Part shown: positions 6,590 through 12,091 of the stretch, piece after piece | Position numbering within the stretch: the stretch's first letter is position 1 | Layout of the letters: the number at the start of each line of letters is the position of its first letter | Source of the DNA: Deltaproteobacteria bacterium | GTDB lineage: Bacteria > Desulfobacterota > Desulfobaccia > Desulfobaccales > 0-14-0-80-60-11 | Assembly (NCBI GenBank): GCA_019308625.1 | Contig: JAFDHU010000186.1 | Location: 1 to 12,091, forward strand | Direction of reading: 5' to 3' | Length of the DNA stretch: 12,091 nt | Position numbers and translations under genes: made by a program | The notes under the pieces: model-generated | The model's database searches: none | What the model saw: the letters and a program-made list of their open reading frames with translations, nothing else | Told to the model about the DNA's origin: nothing

Positions 6590-7401
6590 GGCCCCTCCGC
6601 CAGCACCGCAAACCACAGGTTCTCATCCAGAATCTGCACCGGCTTCAGGGGGGAGGCCGCCAAGGCGGAGCGGAACTGCTCTACCTGGGTGCCCAGAAGG
6701 CCGGAGAAGATATACCGCCGTTTGTCTAGGAAATCGGGAAGCTGCAGCAGGTCCAGCAACACCTCCAGATGAATGTTGGCCAGGGCCAGGTCCGCGGCCG
6801 GATAGGCGAACTGCCGGGCATCCCCCTGGATGAGCAGGATTTCCCTCTCCCTGGCGTTGTGGCGGATATTGCGCTGGGCGGCGCGCACTGCCAGGTCATT
6901 GTACTCCACCGCCACCACCTGCCGGGCGCCCAGGGCCAGGGCTGCCAAGGCCAGCACCCCGGTGCCGGTGCCCAAATCCAGCACCTGGGTGGGACGGGCC
7001 TCCTGGCAGACGCGCCTCAAAAGCCTGAGGCAGAGGCGGGTGGTAGGGTGCCAGCCGGAGCCGAAGGCCAGGCCCGGCTCCAGGCGGATTAAGAGGTCGC
7101 CCGGCTCCGGCGCGGGAGTGTCCCAGACGGGGCACAGATAGAAGCCGGCAACGCGGATGGGCATAAGATGCTGGCCCGCCTCCCAGTCGGTATAGTTGAG
7201 GACGGTTTCAGAGCTGTAGCGACCTTGCCCCGGGTGGGCTGCCAGCCAGCCCTGGACCTCAGCTTCTTTGGGGGCCGAGAAAAACAGATAAGTGTAGTCT
7301 CCCTCCCGCCAGCAGCCCAGAAAGTCTGCGCCGGCTAGGCCTGGAGGAGGATGGAGCCGGCCGTGAATTTCATAAACATATAGTTTTTCTGGCGGAGGCA
7401 T
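6586..7401 (-). CDS. prmA: PrmA-like ribosomal protein L11 methyltransferase
   Basis: This encodes 271 residues, slightly shorter than E. coli PrmA (293). The family methylates ribosomal protein L11 with S-adenosylmethionine in the cytoplasm. The linker-catalytic junction motif reads EPGLAFGSGWHPTT (108-121); the usual form is FGTGxHxTT, so the Gly-Ser-Gly variant is slightly unusual. SAM motif I is LDLGTGTG (141-148), with the acidic ribose-binding residue in VAVEYND (E166). The substrate-side motif is ANIHLE (208-213), where most members have ANILAD. The N-terminal L11-binding region (1-95) is divergent, so L11 itself as the substrate is likely but not certain. The ATG at 7401 has no clear Shine-Dalgarno. 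The stop overlaps the start of the MGMT gene (ATGA), giving a two-gene minus-strand operon. Confidence 0.85.
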   Translation of the reverse strand: MPPPEKLYVYEIHGRLHPPPGLAGADFLGCWREGDYTYLFFSAPKEAEVQGWLAAHPGQGRYSSETVLNYTDWEAGQHLMPIRVAGFYLCPVWDTPAPEPGDLLIRLEPGLAFGSGWHPTTRLCLRLLRRVCQEARPTQVLDLGTGTGVLALAALALGARQVVAVEYNDLAVRAAQRNIRHNAREREILLIQGDARQFAYPAADLALANIHLEVLLDLLQLPDFLDKRRYIFSGLLGTQVEQFRSALAASPLKPVQILDENLWFAVLAEGP

Positions 7402-7549
7402 GGGGAGAGACGGTTCAGCACCGGAGCAATCTGAAGAATCTCACCGGACTTCCGGAAAAGCGTAATTCCCGGCCAAGCAAAGGCCACAGGCCGGTTCCCA
7501 CGGCAAAGGATCGGCCTTCGCCCCAGCCGAGGTAAATACGGCCTTGTTT

Positions 7550-7592
7550 TTGACAGGCATTTTCTGATAACATTTTTAGATTATACAAAGGA
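7550..7592 (+). promoter_or_regulatory. Probable leuD promoter region and ribosome binding site
   Basis: A perfect TTGACA (7550-7555) opens an AT-rich tract (TTTTCTGATAACATTTTTAG) just before leuD. No -10 box sits at the ideal distance, so the exact pair is unclear; GATAAC (7566-7571) could instead pair with TTGTTT (7545-7550). The ribosome binding site AAAGGA (7587-7592) is seven bases before the ATG. The rest of the 198-base divergent gap shows no recognisable feature. Confidence 0.45.
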
Positions 7593-7599
7593 TGTAGCC

Positions 7600-8103
7600 A
7601 TGAAGCTCAAGGGCAGGGTACATAAATTCGGTGACGATATCAACACCGATGAAATCATTCCGGCCCGGTATCTCATCACCTCAGACCCCGCGGAGCTGGC
7701 CAAGCACGCCATGGAGGACGCGGACCCGGAATTTGTCCGCAAGCTTAAGCCCGGGGACTTTATCGTGGCCGGGAAGAACTTCGGCTGCGGCTCCTCCCGG
7801 GAGCACGCCCCCATCGCCCTCAAGGCCGCGGGCGTCGCCGCGGTGATCGCCGAAAACTTCGCCCGCATCTTCTACCGCAACGCCTTCAATATGGGGCTGC
7901 TCATTCTGGAGTCGCCGGAGGCCGCGGCGGCCCTGCAGGACGGCGAGGAAATCAGCGTGAATCTGGACACCGGCGTCATCACCGAAGTGAGCAGCGGCCG
8001 GACCTTCAGCAGCCAGCCCATCCCCCCGTTCATGCAGGAGCTCTTGCGTGACGGCGGACTCATGGCCCATTTGAAAAAGAAGCTGGAGGCAGGCGCGACA
8101 TGA
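7600..8103 (+). CDS. leuD: 3-isopropylmalate dehydratase small subunit (LeuD/HacB type)
   Basis: This encodes 167 residues, matching the short archaeal-type LeuD (about 163-168) rather than the enterobacterial form of about 200. With LeuC it isomerises 2-isopropylmalate to 3-isopropylmalate in leucine synthesis. Hallmarks in order: GRVHKFGDDINTDEIIPARYL (from residue 5), GKNFGCGSSREHAP (58-71), which forms the substrate-recognition loop of this swivelling domain, FARIFYRNAFNMGL (about 87-100) and the C-terminal PIPPFMQELLRDGGL. The start is supported by AAAGGA at seven bases. Its stop overlaps the leuB start as ATGA. LeuC is not upstream in this window, since the neighbour is a divergent methyltransferase gene; it must be encoded elsewhere. 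The related homoaconitase small subunit has the same fold, but the leuB neighbour favours leucine synthesis. Confidence 0.93.
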   Translation: MKLKGRVHKFGDDINTDEIIPARYLITSDPAELAKHAMEDADPEFVRKLKPGDFIVAGKNFGCGSSREHAPIALKAAGVAAVIAENFARIFYRNAFNMGLLILESPEAAAALQDGEEISVNLDTGVITEVSSGRTFSSQPIPPFMQELLRDGGLMAHLKKKLEAGAT

Positions 8104-9068
8104 CCTATCGCATTGCGGTCATCCCCGGCGACGGCACCGGCCCGGAGGTGGTGGCCGAAGGCCTCAAGGTACTTCTGGCCGTGGCCGGGCCGGCCCACCT
8201 GAACTTTGAGTTTGTGCATTATGACTTGGGCGGGGAGCGCTACCTGAAGACCGGCGAAATCCTGCCGGACTCGGTAATTGAAGAACTCAAGCAATGCCAC
8301 GCCATTTACCTGGGGGCCATCGGCCATCCCCAGGTGAAGCCGGGCATTCTGGAGAAGGGCCTGCTTCTTAAACTGCGCTTTGAACTTGACCAGTACATAA
8401 ACTTAAGGCCGGTGGTGCTGTATCCCGGGGTGGAGACGCCGCTCAAGGACAAAGGGCCCGAAGACATCAATATCAACACCCGTAAAGGGGTGGACCGCTG
8501 CCTCAGGTTCGCCTTTGAGCTGGCCCGGAAGCGCAACCGGCAAAAGAAGCTGACCCTGGTGGCCAAAACCAACGTCCTCACCTATGCCTCCGACCTGTGG
8601 GAGCGGGCCTTCCGGGCCATGGCCCCCGAGTATCCGGACGTCATCACGGATTACGCCCACGTGGACGCCGCCTGCATGTGGTTTGTGAAAAACCCGGAGT
8701 GGTTTGATGTGGTGGTCACCGACAACATGTTCGGAGACATCATCACGGATTTGGGGGCCATCATTCAGGGCGGCATGGGGGTGGCCGCGGGCGGCAACCT
8801 CAACCCCGAGGGGGTGTCCATGTTTGAGCCCATCGGCGGCTCGGCCCCCAAATACACCGGCCAGAAAAAGGTCAACCCCTTGGCGGCCATCGCCGCGGCC
8901 CAGATGATGCTGGAGCACCTGGGGGAGGCCAAGGCCGCGGCCGCCATGGAGGAGGGGATCAAAAGGACCGCCAGCCAGCTCAAGAGCATGGCCGCCGGCC
9001 GGATGGGCTACGACACCACCCAGGTGGGGGATATGGTGGCCAAATACGCGGTGGAGGCCTTGGCCTAG
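8100..9068 (+). CDS. leuB: 3-isopropylmalate dehydrogenase, internally shortened
   Basis: This encodes 322 residues; this branch of the isocitrate/isopropylmalate dehydrogenase family usually has about 350-360. It oxidises and decarboxylates 3-isopropylmalate with NAD. Well-conserved parts are IAVIPGDGTGPEV (5-17), the substrate arginines R93 and R103, K156 in VAKTNVL, D189 in HVDAACM, and the metal ligands D213 and D217 in NMFGDIITDLG. The cofactor region EPIGGSAPKYTG (243-254) is also intact. Between GPEDI (119-123) and NTRKGVDR (126-133) the normal stretch with VRExTxGxY is missing, about 28-35 residues. It would hold a further substrate arginine and the catalytic tyrosine (R132 and Y139 in the Thermus enzyme) and the dimer clasp. 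As read, the enzyme should be inactive or badly impaired, yet everything around it is normal. The start overlaps the leuD stop (ATGA). Confidence 0.9.
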   Translation: MTYRIAVIPGDGTGPEVVAEGLKVLLAVAGPAHLNFEFVHYDLGGERYLKTGEILPDSVIEELKQCHAIYLGAIGHPQVKPGILEKGLLLKLRFELDQYINLRPVVLYPGVETPLKDKGPEDININTRKGVDRCLRFAFELARKRNRQKKLTLVAKTNVLTYASDLWERAFRAMAPEYPDVITDYAHVDAACMWFVKNPEWFDVVVTDNMFGDIITDLGAIIQGGMGVAAGGNLNPEGVSMFEPIGGSAPKYTGQKKVNPLAAIAAAQMMLEHLGEAKAAAAMEEGIKRTASQLKSMAAGRMGYDTTQVGDMVAKYAVEALA

Positions 9069-9122
9069 CCGGGGGAGTCCGGCGAGAGGGGCCACTTATC
9101 AAAGAGCAAAAAGAGTTTTTAT

Positions 9123-9185
9123 TGTCACCTTGAGCCGCAGGCGAAAGGTCTGGATGCTTCGGCCCTAGCGGGCCTCAGAATGACA
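9123..9185. repeat. REP-like imperfect inverted repeat between leuB and asd
   Basis: The 63-base segment starts TGTCACCTTGAG and ends CTCAGAATGACA; the ends match as inverted repeats at nine of twelve positions. The internal sequence (AGGCGAAAGGTCT..) resembles the widespread intergenic repeats of the TGTCATTCTGAG...CTCAGAATGACA type known from deltaproteobacteria and other phyla. Only one copy is visible here, so its repeat nature is inferred from similarity. Confidence 0.6.
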
Positions 9186-9262
9186 GAAAAAGTCAAGAAT
9201 TTTAGTTCTGGCTGATAAGGGCGCGCTTCAGCCAAACAATTACTGAACGGGGACAAAAAAGT

Positions 9263-10282
9263 ATGAGTCGGGCATACAAGGTGGCAGTGGTAGGCGCCAC
9301 CGGTGCGGTGGGCCGGCAGATGGTGGAATGCCTGGAGGAGCGGAACTTTCCGGTGGCGGAGCTCAAGCCCCTGGCCTCCGAGCGTTCCCTGGGAAGGACT
9401 GTCAGCTTCAGGGGCGAGGAGCTGCCGGTGGAGGTGCTGACCCGGGAGTCCTTCGCCGGGGTGGACCTGGCCCTGTTTTCTGCCGGCGCCGCCGTCAGCC
9501 GGGAGTACGCCCCCATCGCGGTCCAGGCCGGGGCAGTGGTGGTGGACAACTCCAGCGCCTGGCGCATGGATCCGGACATACCCCTGGTGGTGCCGGAGGT
9601 CAACCCCGGGGACATCGGGCTCTACCAAAAGACCGGTATCATCGCCAATCCCAACTGCTCCACCATCCAGATGGTGGTGGTGCTGAAGCCCCTTCATGAT
9701 GCGGCCACCATCAAACGGGTGGTGGTCTCCACCTATCAGGCGGTCTCGGGCACCGGCCAGAAGGCGGTGGAGGAGCTGGCCGACCAGGTGCGGGCCCTGT
9801 TCAACAACCAGGAGGTGGTTACCAAGGTCTACCCGCACCGCATCGCCTTCAATGTTTTGCCCCACATTGACGTCTTCCTGGAGAACGGCTACACCAAGGA
9901 AGAGATGAAGATGGTGTACGAGACCAAGAAAATCATGGGGGACGACCGCATTGAGGTGAGCGCCACCACGGTGCGGGTGCCGGTGTTTTACGGGCATTCC
10001 GAGGCCTTAAACATTGAGACCGAGCGGAAGCTTACCCCGGAGCGGGCCCGGGCCCTGCTGGCCGAGGCGCCGGGGGTGAAAGTGGTGGACGACCCCGGTA
10101 AAAATCGGTATCCTATGCCCCTGGAGGCCGCCGGCCAGGACCTCACCCTGGTGGGCCGCATCCGGGAGGACTTTACTATCCCGAACGGCCTGAATCTCTG
10201 GGTGGTGGCGGATAACGTGCGCAAGGGCGCGGCCACCAACGCGGTGCAGATTGCCGAGATTCTGGTCCGGGATTATCTTTAA
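9263..10282 (+). CDS. asd: Aspartate-semialdehyde dehydrogenase
   Basis: This encodes 339 residues, full length for the family. It reduces aspartyl-4-phosphate to aspartate 4-semialdehyde with NADPH, the branch point to lysine and diaminopimelate, threonine and methionine. The NADP site is GATGAVG (11-17). The catalytic cysteine is C132 in NPNCSTIQ. Other conserved active-site elements are STYQAVSGTG (156-165, Q159), RVPVFYGHSE (238-247) with R238 and H245, and the C-terminal LNLWVVADNVRKGAATNAVQ. The single-residue spacing and the YQAVSGTG form fit the common bacterial ASADH rather than the archaeal type. The ATG at 9263 has GGGGA about nine bases upstream. It follows leuB after a 194-base gap containing a repeat, an order (leuB then asd) that also occurs in other deltaproteobacteria. 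Confidence 0.96.
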   Translation: MSRAYKVAVVGATGAVGRQMVECLEERNFPVAELKPLASERSLGRTVSFRGEELPVEVLTRESFAGVDLALFSAGAAVSREYAPIAVQAGAVVVDNSSAWRMDPDIPLVVPEVNPGDIGLYQKTGIIANPNCSTIQMVVVLKPLHDAATIKRVVVSTYQAVSGTGQKAVEELADQVRALFNNQEVVTKVYPHRIAFNVLPHIDVFLENGYTKEEMKMVYETKKIMGDDRIEVSATTVRVPVFYGHSEALNIETERKLTPERARALLAEAPGVKVVDDPGKNRYPMPLEAAGQDLTLVGRIREDFTIPNGLNLWVVADNVRKGAATNAVQIAEILVRDYL

Positions 10283-10335
10283 GAGTGGGGTGGCTGCCAG
10301 CCGCGGTTCCGGCCGGGGCGGCTGCCTGAAAAAGC

Positions 10336-10920
10336 ATGCGCATCATCGCTGGCTCCTTCAAAGGCCGCCGCCTGGCCGCGGTGAGAGGCAGGCTGCGGCC
10401 CACCAGCGAGCGGGTGCGGGAGGCCGTATTCAGCATCCTGGGGCTGGCGGTGCCAGGGGCCCGGGTGCTGGATCTCTTTGCTGGCACCGGCGCCCTGGGG
10501 CTGGAGGCCTTAAGCCGGGGGGCGGCAGCGGTGGTCTTTGTGGAAGACCATCCGGCTTCTCTGAAAGTCCTGCGCCGGAATATAGAGGCCCTGGGGCTGG
10601 CGGACCGGACGGAGGTGTTGCCCCTGCCGGTAAAGGGGGCCTTGAAGCGCCTCATCGCCCGGCAGGCGGTATTTGACATAGTCTTTTTGGACCCGCCCTA
10701 CGGGAGTGGGCTGGCGGCAGACACTCTGAAGGCTTTGGCTGGCGCCGGCATTCTGACGCCGGCAGCCAGAGTGGTGGCCGAACACAGCCGCCGGGAGGTC
10801 CTGCCGGGGGCGGTGGGGGGCCTGGAGCGGAGGGATTCGCGCCGTTACGGCGATACCCAGGTGGCTTTCTATGAATATGAATGGCAGAACCATTTCGGAA
10901 CGCGGGAGTCGGTGGGCTAA
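10336..10920 (+). CDS. rsmD: 16S rRNA (guanine966-N2)-methyltransferase RsmD
   Basis: This encodes 194 residues, a normal length. RsmD methylates N2 of G966 in 16S rRNA during small-subunit assembly. The N-terminus MRIIAGSFKGRRL is the family signature, followed by LRPTSERVREAVFSILG (20-36). SAM motif I is LDLFAGTGALGLEALSRGA (45-63), E70 is in the acidic position after the second strand, and the amino-methyltransferase catalytic motif DPPY is at 119-122. The last residues (about 180-194) are extra and poorly conserved. No strong Shine-Dalgarno precedes the ATG. Its TAA stop shares a base with the coaD start (TAATG), so coaD is translationally coupled; rsmD-coaD is a frequent pair in bacteria. 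Confidence 0.94.
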   Translation: MRIIAGSFKGRRLAAVRGRLRPTSERVREAVFSILGLAVPGARVLDLFAGTGALGLEALSRGAAAVVFVEDHPASLKVLRRNIEALGLADRTEVLPLPVKGALKRLIARQAVFDIVFLDPPYGSGLAADTLKALAGAGILTPAARVVAEHSRREVLPGAVGGLERRDSRRYGDTQVAFYEYEWQNHFGTRESVG

Positions 10921-11408
10921 TGGCTAGGCTGGCCATCTATCCGGGCACCTTTGACCCCATCACCAACGGGCACCTGGATTTGGTGCGGCGAGGCCTGCGG
11001 ATTTTTGACCACATCATCGTGGCGGTGGCCGAAAGTTCGGGGAAAAATCCCCTGTTCACCGTGGAGGAACGCCTGGAGATGATCCGCATAGCCCTGGAGG
11101 ACACCCCTAATGTGACCATTGAAACCTTTAGCGGCCTGCTGGTGGATTATGTCCGGAGCCGCAATGCTCAGGTGGTGCTGCGGGGCCTCAGAGCGGTCAC
11201 CGACTTTGAATACGAGTTTCAGATGGCCATGATGAACCGGCGCATGGAGCCGGGCATTGAGACGGTGTTTTTGATGACCGGTTTGCGCTGGGTGTTCCTG
11301 AGCTCCCGCATCATCAAGGAGGCCGCGGTGCACGGCGGCAACATTGAGGGGCTGGTCCCCGAGTTCGTGCACCAGAAGCTGAAGGAGAAATTCGGTTTAG
11401 CCCCCTGA
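10920..11408 (+). CDS. coaD: Pantetheine-phosphate adenylyltransferase
   Basis: This encodes 162 residues, normal for CoaD (about 159-165), from the ATG at 10920 that overlaps the rsmD stop. An in-frame ATG 13 codons upstream lies inside rsmD and is not supported. The enzyme adenylates 4'-phosphopantetheine to dephospho-CoA, the penultimate step of coenzyme A synthesis. The nucleotidyltransferase signature is YPGTFDPITNGHLD (7-20) with T15-x-G-H18. Other conserved parts are GLLVDYVR (72-79), VLRGLRAVTDFEYEFQMAMMNR (86-107) and FLSSRIIKE (126-134), which stands for the ISSTxxRE-like ATP loop with Arg in place of Ser/Thr. It is followed 34 bases later by the DUF3842 gene. Confidence 0.96.
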   Translation: MARLAIYPGTFDPITNGHLDLVRRGLRIFDHIIVAVAESSGKNPLFTVEERLEMIRIALEDTPNVTIETFSGLLVDYVRSRNAQVVLRGLRAVTDFEYEFQMAMMNRRMEPGIETVFLMTGLRWVFLSSRIIKEAAVHGGNIEGLVPEFVHQKLKEKFGLAP

Positions 11409-11442
11409 ACTTTCGGAAAACTGACAACTGGAAACCTTTATA

Positions 11443-11862
11443 ATGCGTATCTGTGTCATAGACGGTCAGGGCGGCGGCATCGGCGCGGTGCTCATCAAGC
11501 GGCTCAAGGAGGTCTATGGGGAGGAGCACGAAGTTGTGGCCCTGGGGACCAACGCGGTGGCCACGGCCCAGATGATGAAGGCCCGGGCCAACCGGGGGGC
11601 CAGCGGGGAGAACGCCATTGTGCGTACCGTGCCCACCGCGGACGTCATCATGGGCACCCTGTCCATTGTGCTGGCCAACGCCATGATGGGGGAGCTCACC
11701 CCCCGCATGGCCGAGGCCATTGCTTCGGCGCCGGCCCCCAAGCTGCTGCTGCCCCTCACCCAGGAGCGGGTGCAGATCGTAGGCCTGCTGCCGGAGCCGC
11801 TGCCCCACTTGGTGGAAAAAATCGTTACCGAGAAATTGAAGGAGTTGATAAACAATGTGTGA
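11443..11862 (+). CDS. DUF3842 family protein
   Basis: This encodes 139 residues, the usual length of DUF3842, a conserved family of anaerobic bacteria without known function. It begins with a strand and a glycine-rich loop, RICVIDGQGGGIG (2-14), like a Rossmann-type nucleotide-binding start. The family signatures LGTNAVATAQMMKARANRGASGENAIV (from residue 34), LANAMMGELTPRMAEAIASAPAPKLLLPL (from about 78) and GLLPEPLPHLVE follow. No membrane segment or signal is present, so it should be cytoplasmic. The ATG at 11443 has no good Shine-Dalgarno. The stop overlaps the next gene by eight bases, showing that it is expressed with the CooT-type protein. That link is the only hint of function: a role in nickel or CO metabolism is inference only. 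Confidence 0.88.
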   Translation: MRICVIDGQGGGIGAVLIKRLKEVYGEEHEVVALGTNAVATAQMMKARANRGASGENAIVRTVPTADVIMGTLSIVLANAMMGELTPRMAEAIASAPAPKLLLPLTQERVQIVGLLPEPLPHLVEKIVTEKLKELINNV

Positions 11863-12052
11863 AGCGGCAGCTTATATCCTGAAGCCCGATGGCCAAGAGG
11901 AGCTTTTCCTGGCCGATGTGGACGTCATTGAACCGGAGGGGGACCTGCTTAGGCTGGTATCCATCTTCGGGGAACAGAAGAGCATTCGGGCCACCATCCA
12001 CAGTCTGAACCTGATTAACCACAAGGTGTTGCTGGTGGAAAAGGGGTCTTAG
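11855..12052 (+). CDS. CooT-family nickel-binding accessory protein
   Basis: This encodes 65 residues, matching the CooT family (about 62-66). The protein starts Met-Cys; in Rhodospirillum rubrum CooT, Cys2 is the nickel ligand of the homodimer, and it is conserved here. The rest (ADVDVIEPEGDLLRLVSIFGEQKSI, about residues 20-44, then INHKVLLVEKG) fits the small beta-barrel fold. In R. rubrum CooT helps deliver nickel to carbon monoxide dehydrogenase, but many family members occur without CODH, so the substrate enzyme is unknown. The gene overlaps DUF3842 by eight bases and probably depends on it for translation. It is short but complete. Confidence 0.85.
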   Translation: MCEAAAYILKPDGQEELFLADVDVIEPEGDLLRLVSIFGEQKSIRATIHSLNLINHKVLLVEKGS

Positions 12053-12091
12053 ACCTTCGGTAGAATCTCCACCCTGACCTTGCCCTCCAGC
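12049..12091 (-). CDS. C-terminal end of a minus-strand gene, not identified
   Basis: Reading leftward from the window edge, the frame gives LEGKVRVEILPKV and then TAA at 12051-12049, which overlaps the cooT stop tail to tail. The alternation of charged and hydrophobic residues looks like a real C-terminal strand, but 13 residues are too few to name a family. Confidence 0.4.
   Translation of the reverse strand, partial: LEGKVRVEILPKV

Noticed and set aside
9105..9122. AAAAAGAGTTTTT after leuB as a terminator
   Set aside because: An all A-T stem of five pairs is too weak to stop transcription.
9125..9997. 290-codon open frame on the minus strand, antisense to asd
   Set aside because: It is His/Gly-rich with no recognisable domain and mirrors the codon pattern of asd, a common shadow in GC-rich genomes.

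Overview
This window is a GC-rich, gene-dense stretch of chromosome carrying almost only housekeeping genes. The gene content suggests a Gram-negative, probably anaerobic deltaproteobacterium (Desulfobacterota-like). The pointers are small-subunit-type LeuD, LeuB and aspartate-semialdehyde dehydrogenase in a row, two predicted lipoproteins, and a DUF3842 gene overlapping a CooT-type nickel-protein gene. This placement is inference from gene content. No tRNA, rRNA, CRISPR array, transposase, phage gene or replication origin is visible.

Layout. (1) 1-2061, plus strand: the end of an M50 site-2 protease, a small exported DUF3887-like protein, a zinc-ribbon Nudix protein and pyrE. (2) 2122-4276, minus strand: a cationic-amino-acid-type APC permease and, upstream of it, a coiled-coil lipoprotein with a possible OB-fold; a convincing intrinsic terminator separates the two. 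(3) 4486-5998, plus strand: a UDP-glucuronate decarboxylase (UXS) gene overlapped by a secreted nuclease-like lipoprotein. (4) 6038-7401, minus strand: a prmA-like methyltransferase and an MGMT/Ogt DNA repair gene coupled by an ATGA overlap. (5) 7600-12052, plus strand: leuD-leuB (ATGA overlap), asd, rsmD-coaD (TAATG overlap), then DUF3842-cooT (8-nt overlap). A 63-bp imperfect inverted repeat lies between leuB and asd. The last 43 bases appear to hold the C-terminus of a minus-strand gene.

How the genes work together: leuD and leuB encode consecutive leucine-biosynthesis steps. Asd opens the branch to lysine/diaminopimelate, threonine and methionine. CoaD makes a coenzyme A precursor, PyrE is in pyrimidine synthesis, and RsmD and PrmA-like modify the ribosome. 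The DUF3842-cooT pair hints that nickel or CO-dehydrogenase functions may lie just beyond the right edge.

The most unusual signal is that three separate genes (Nudix, SNase-like, leuB) each lack an internal block of roughly 28-40 residues that their families normally have. In each case the reading frame is kept and conserved sequence continues on both sides. In leuB the missing block holds substrate-binding residues that the family needs. Whether this is biology (clustered in-frame deletions) or a consensus/assembly defect cannot be settled from the sequence alone, but it affects how all three genes should be read.
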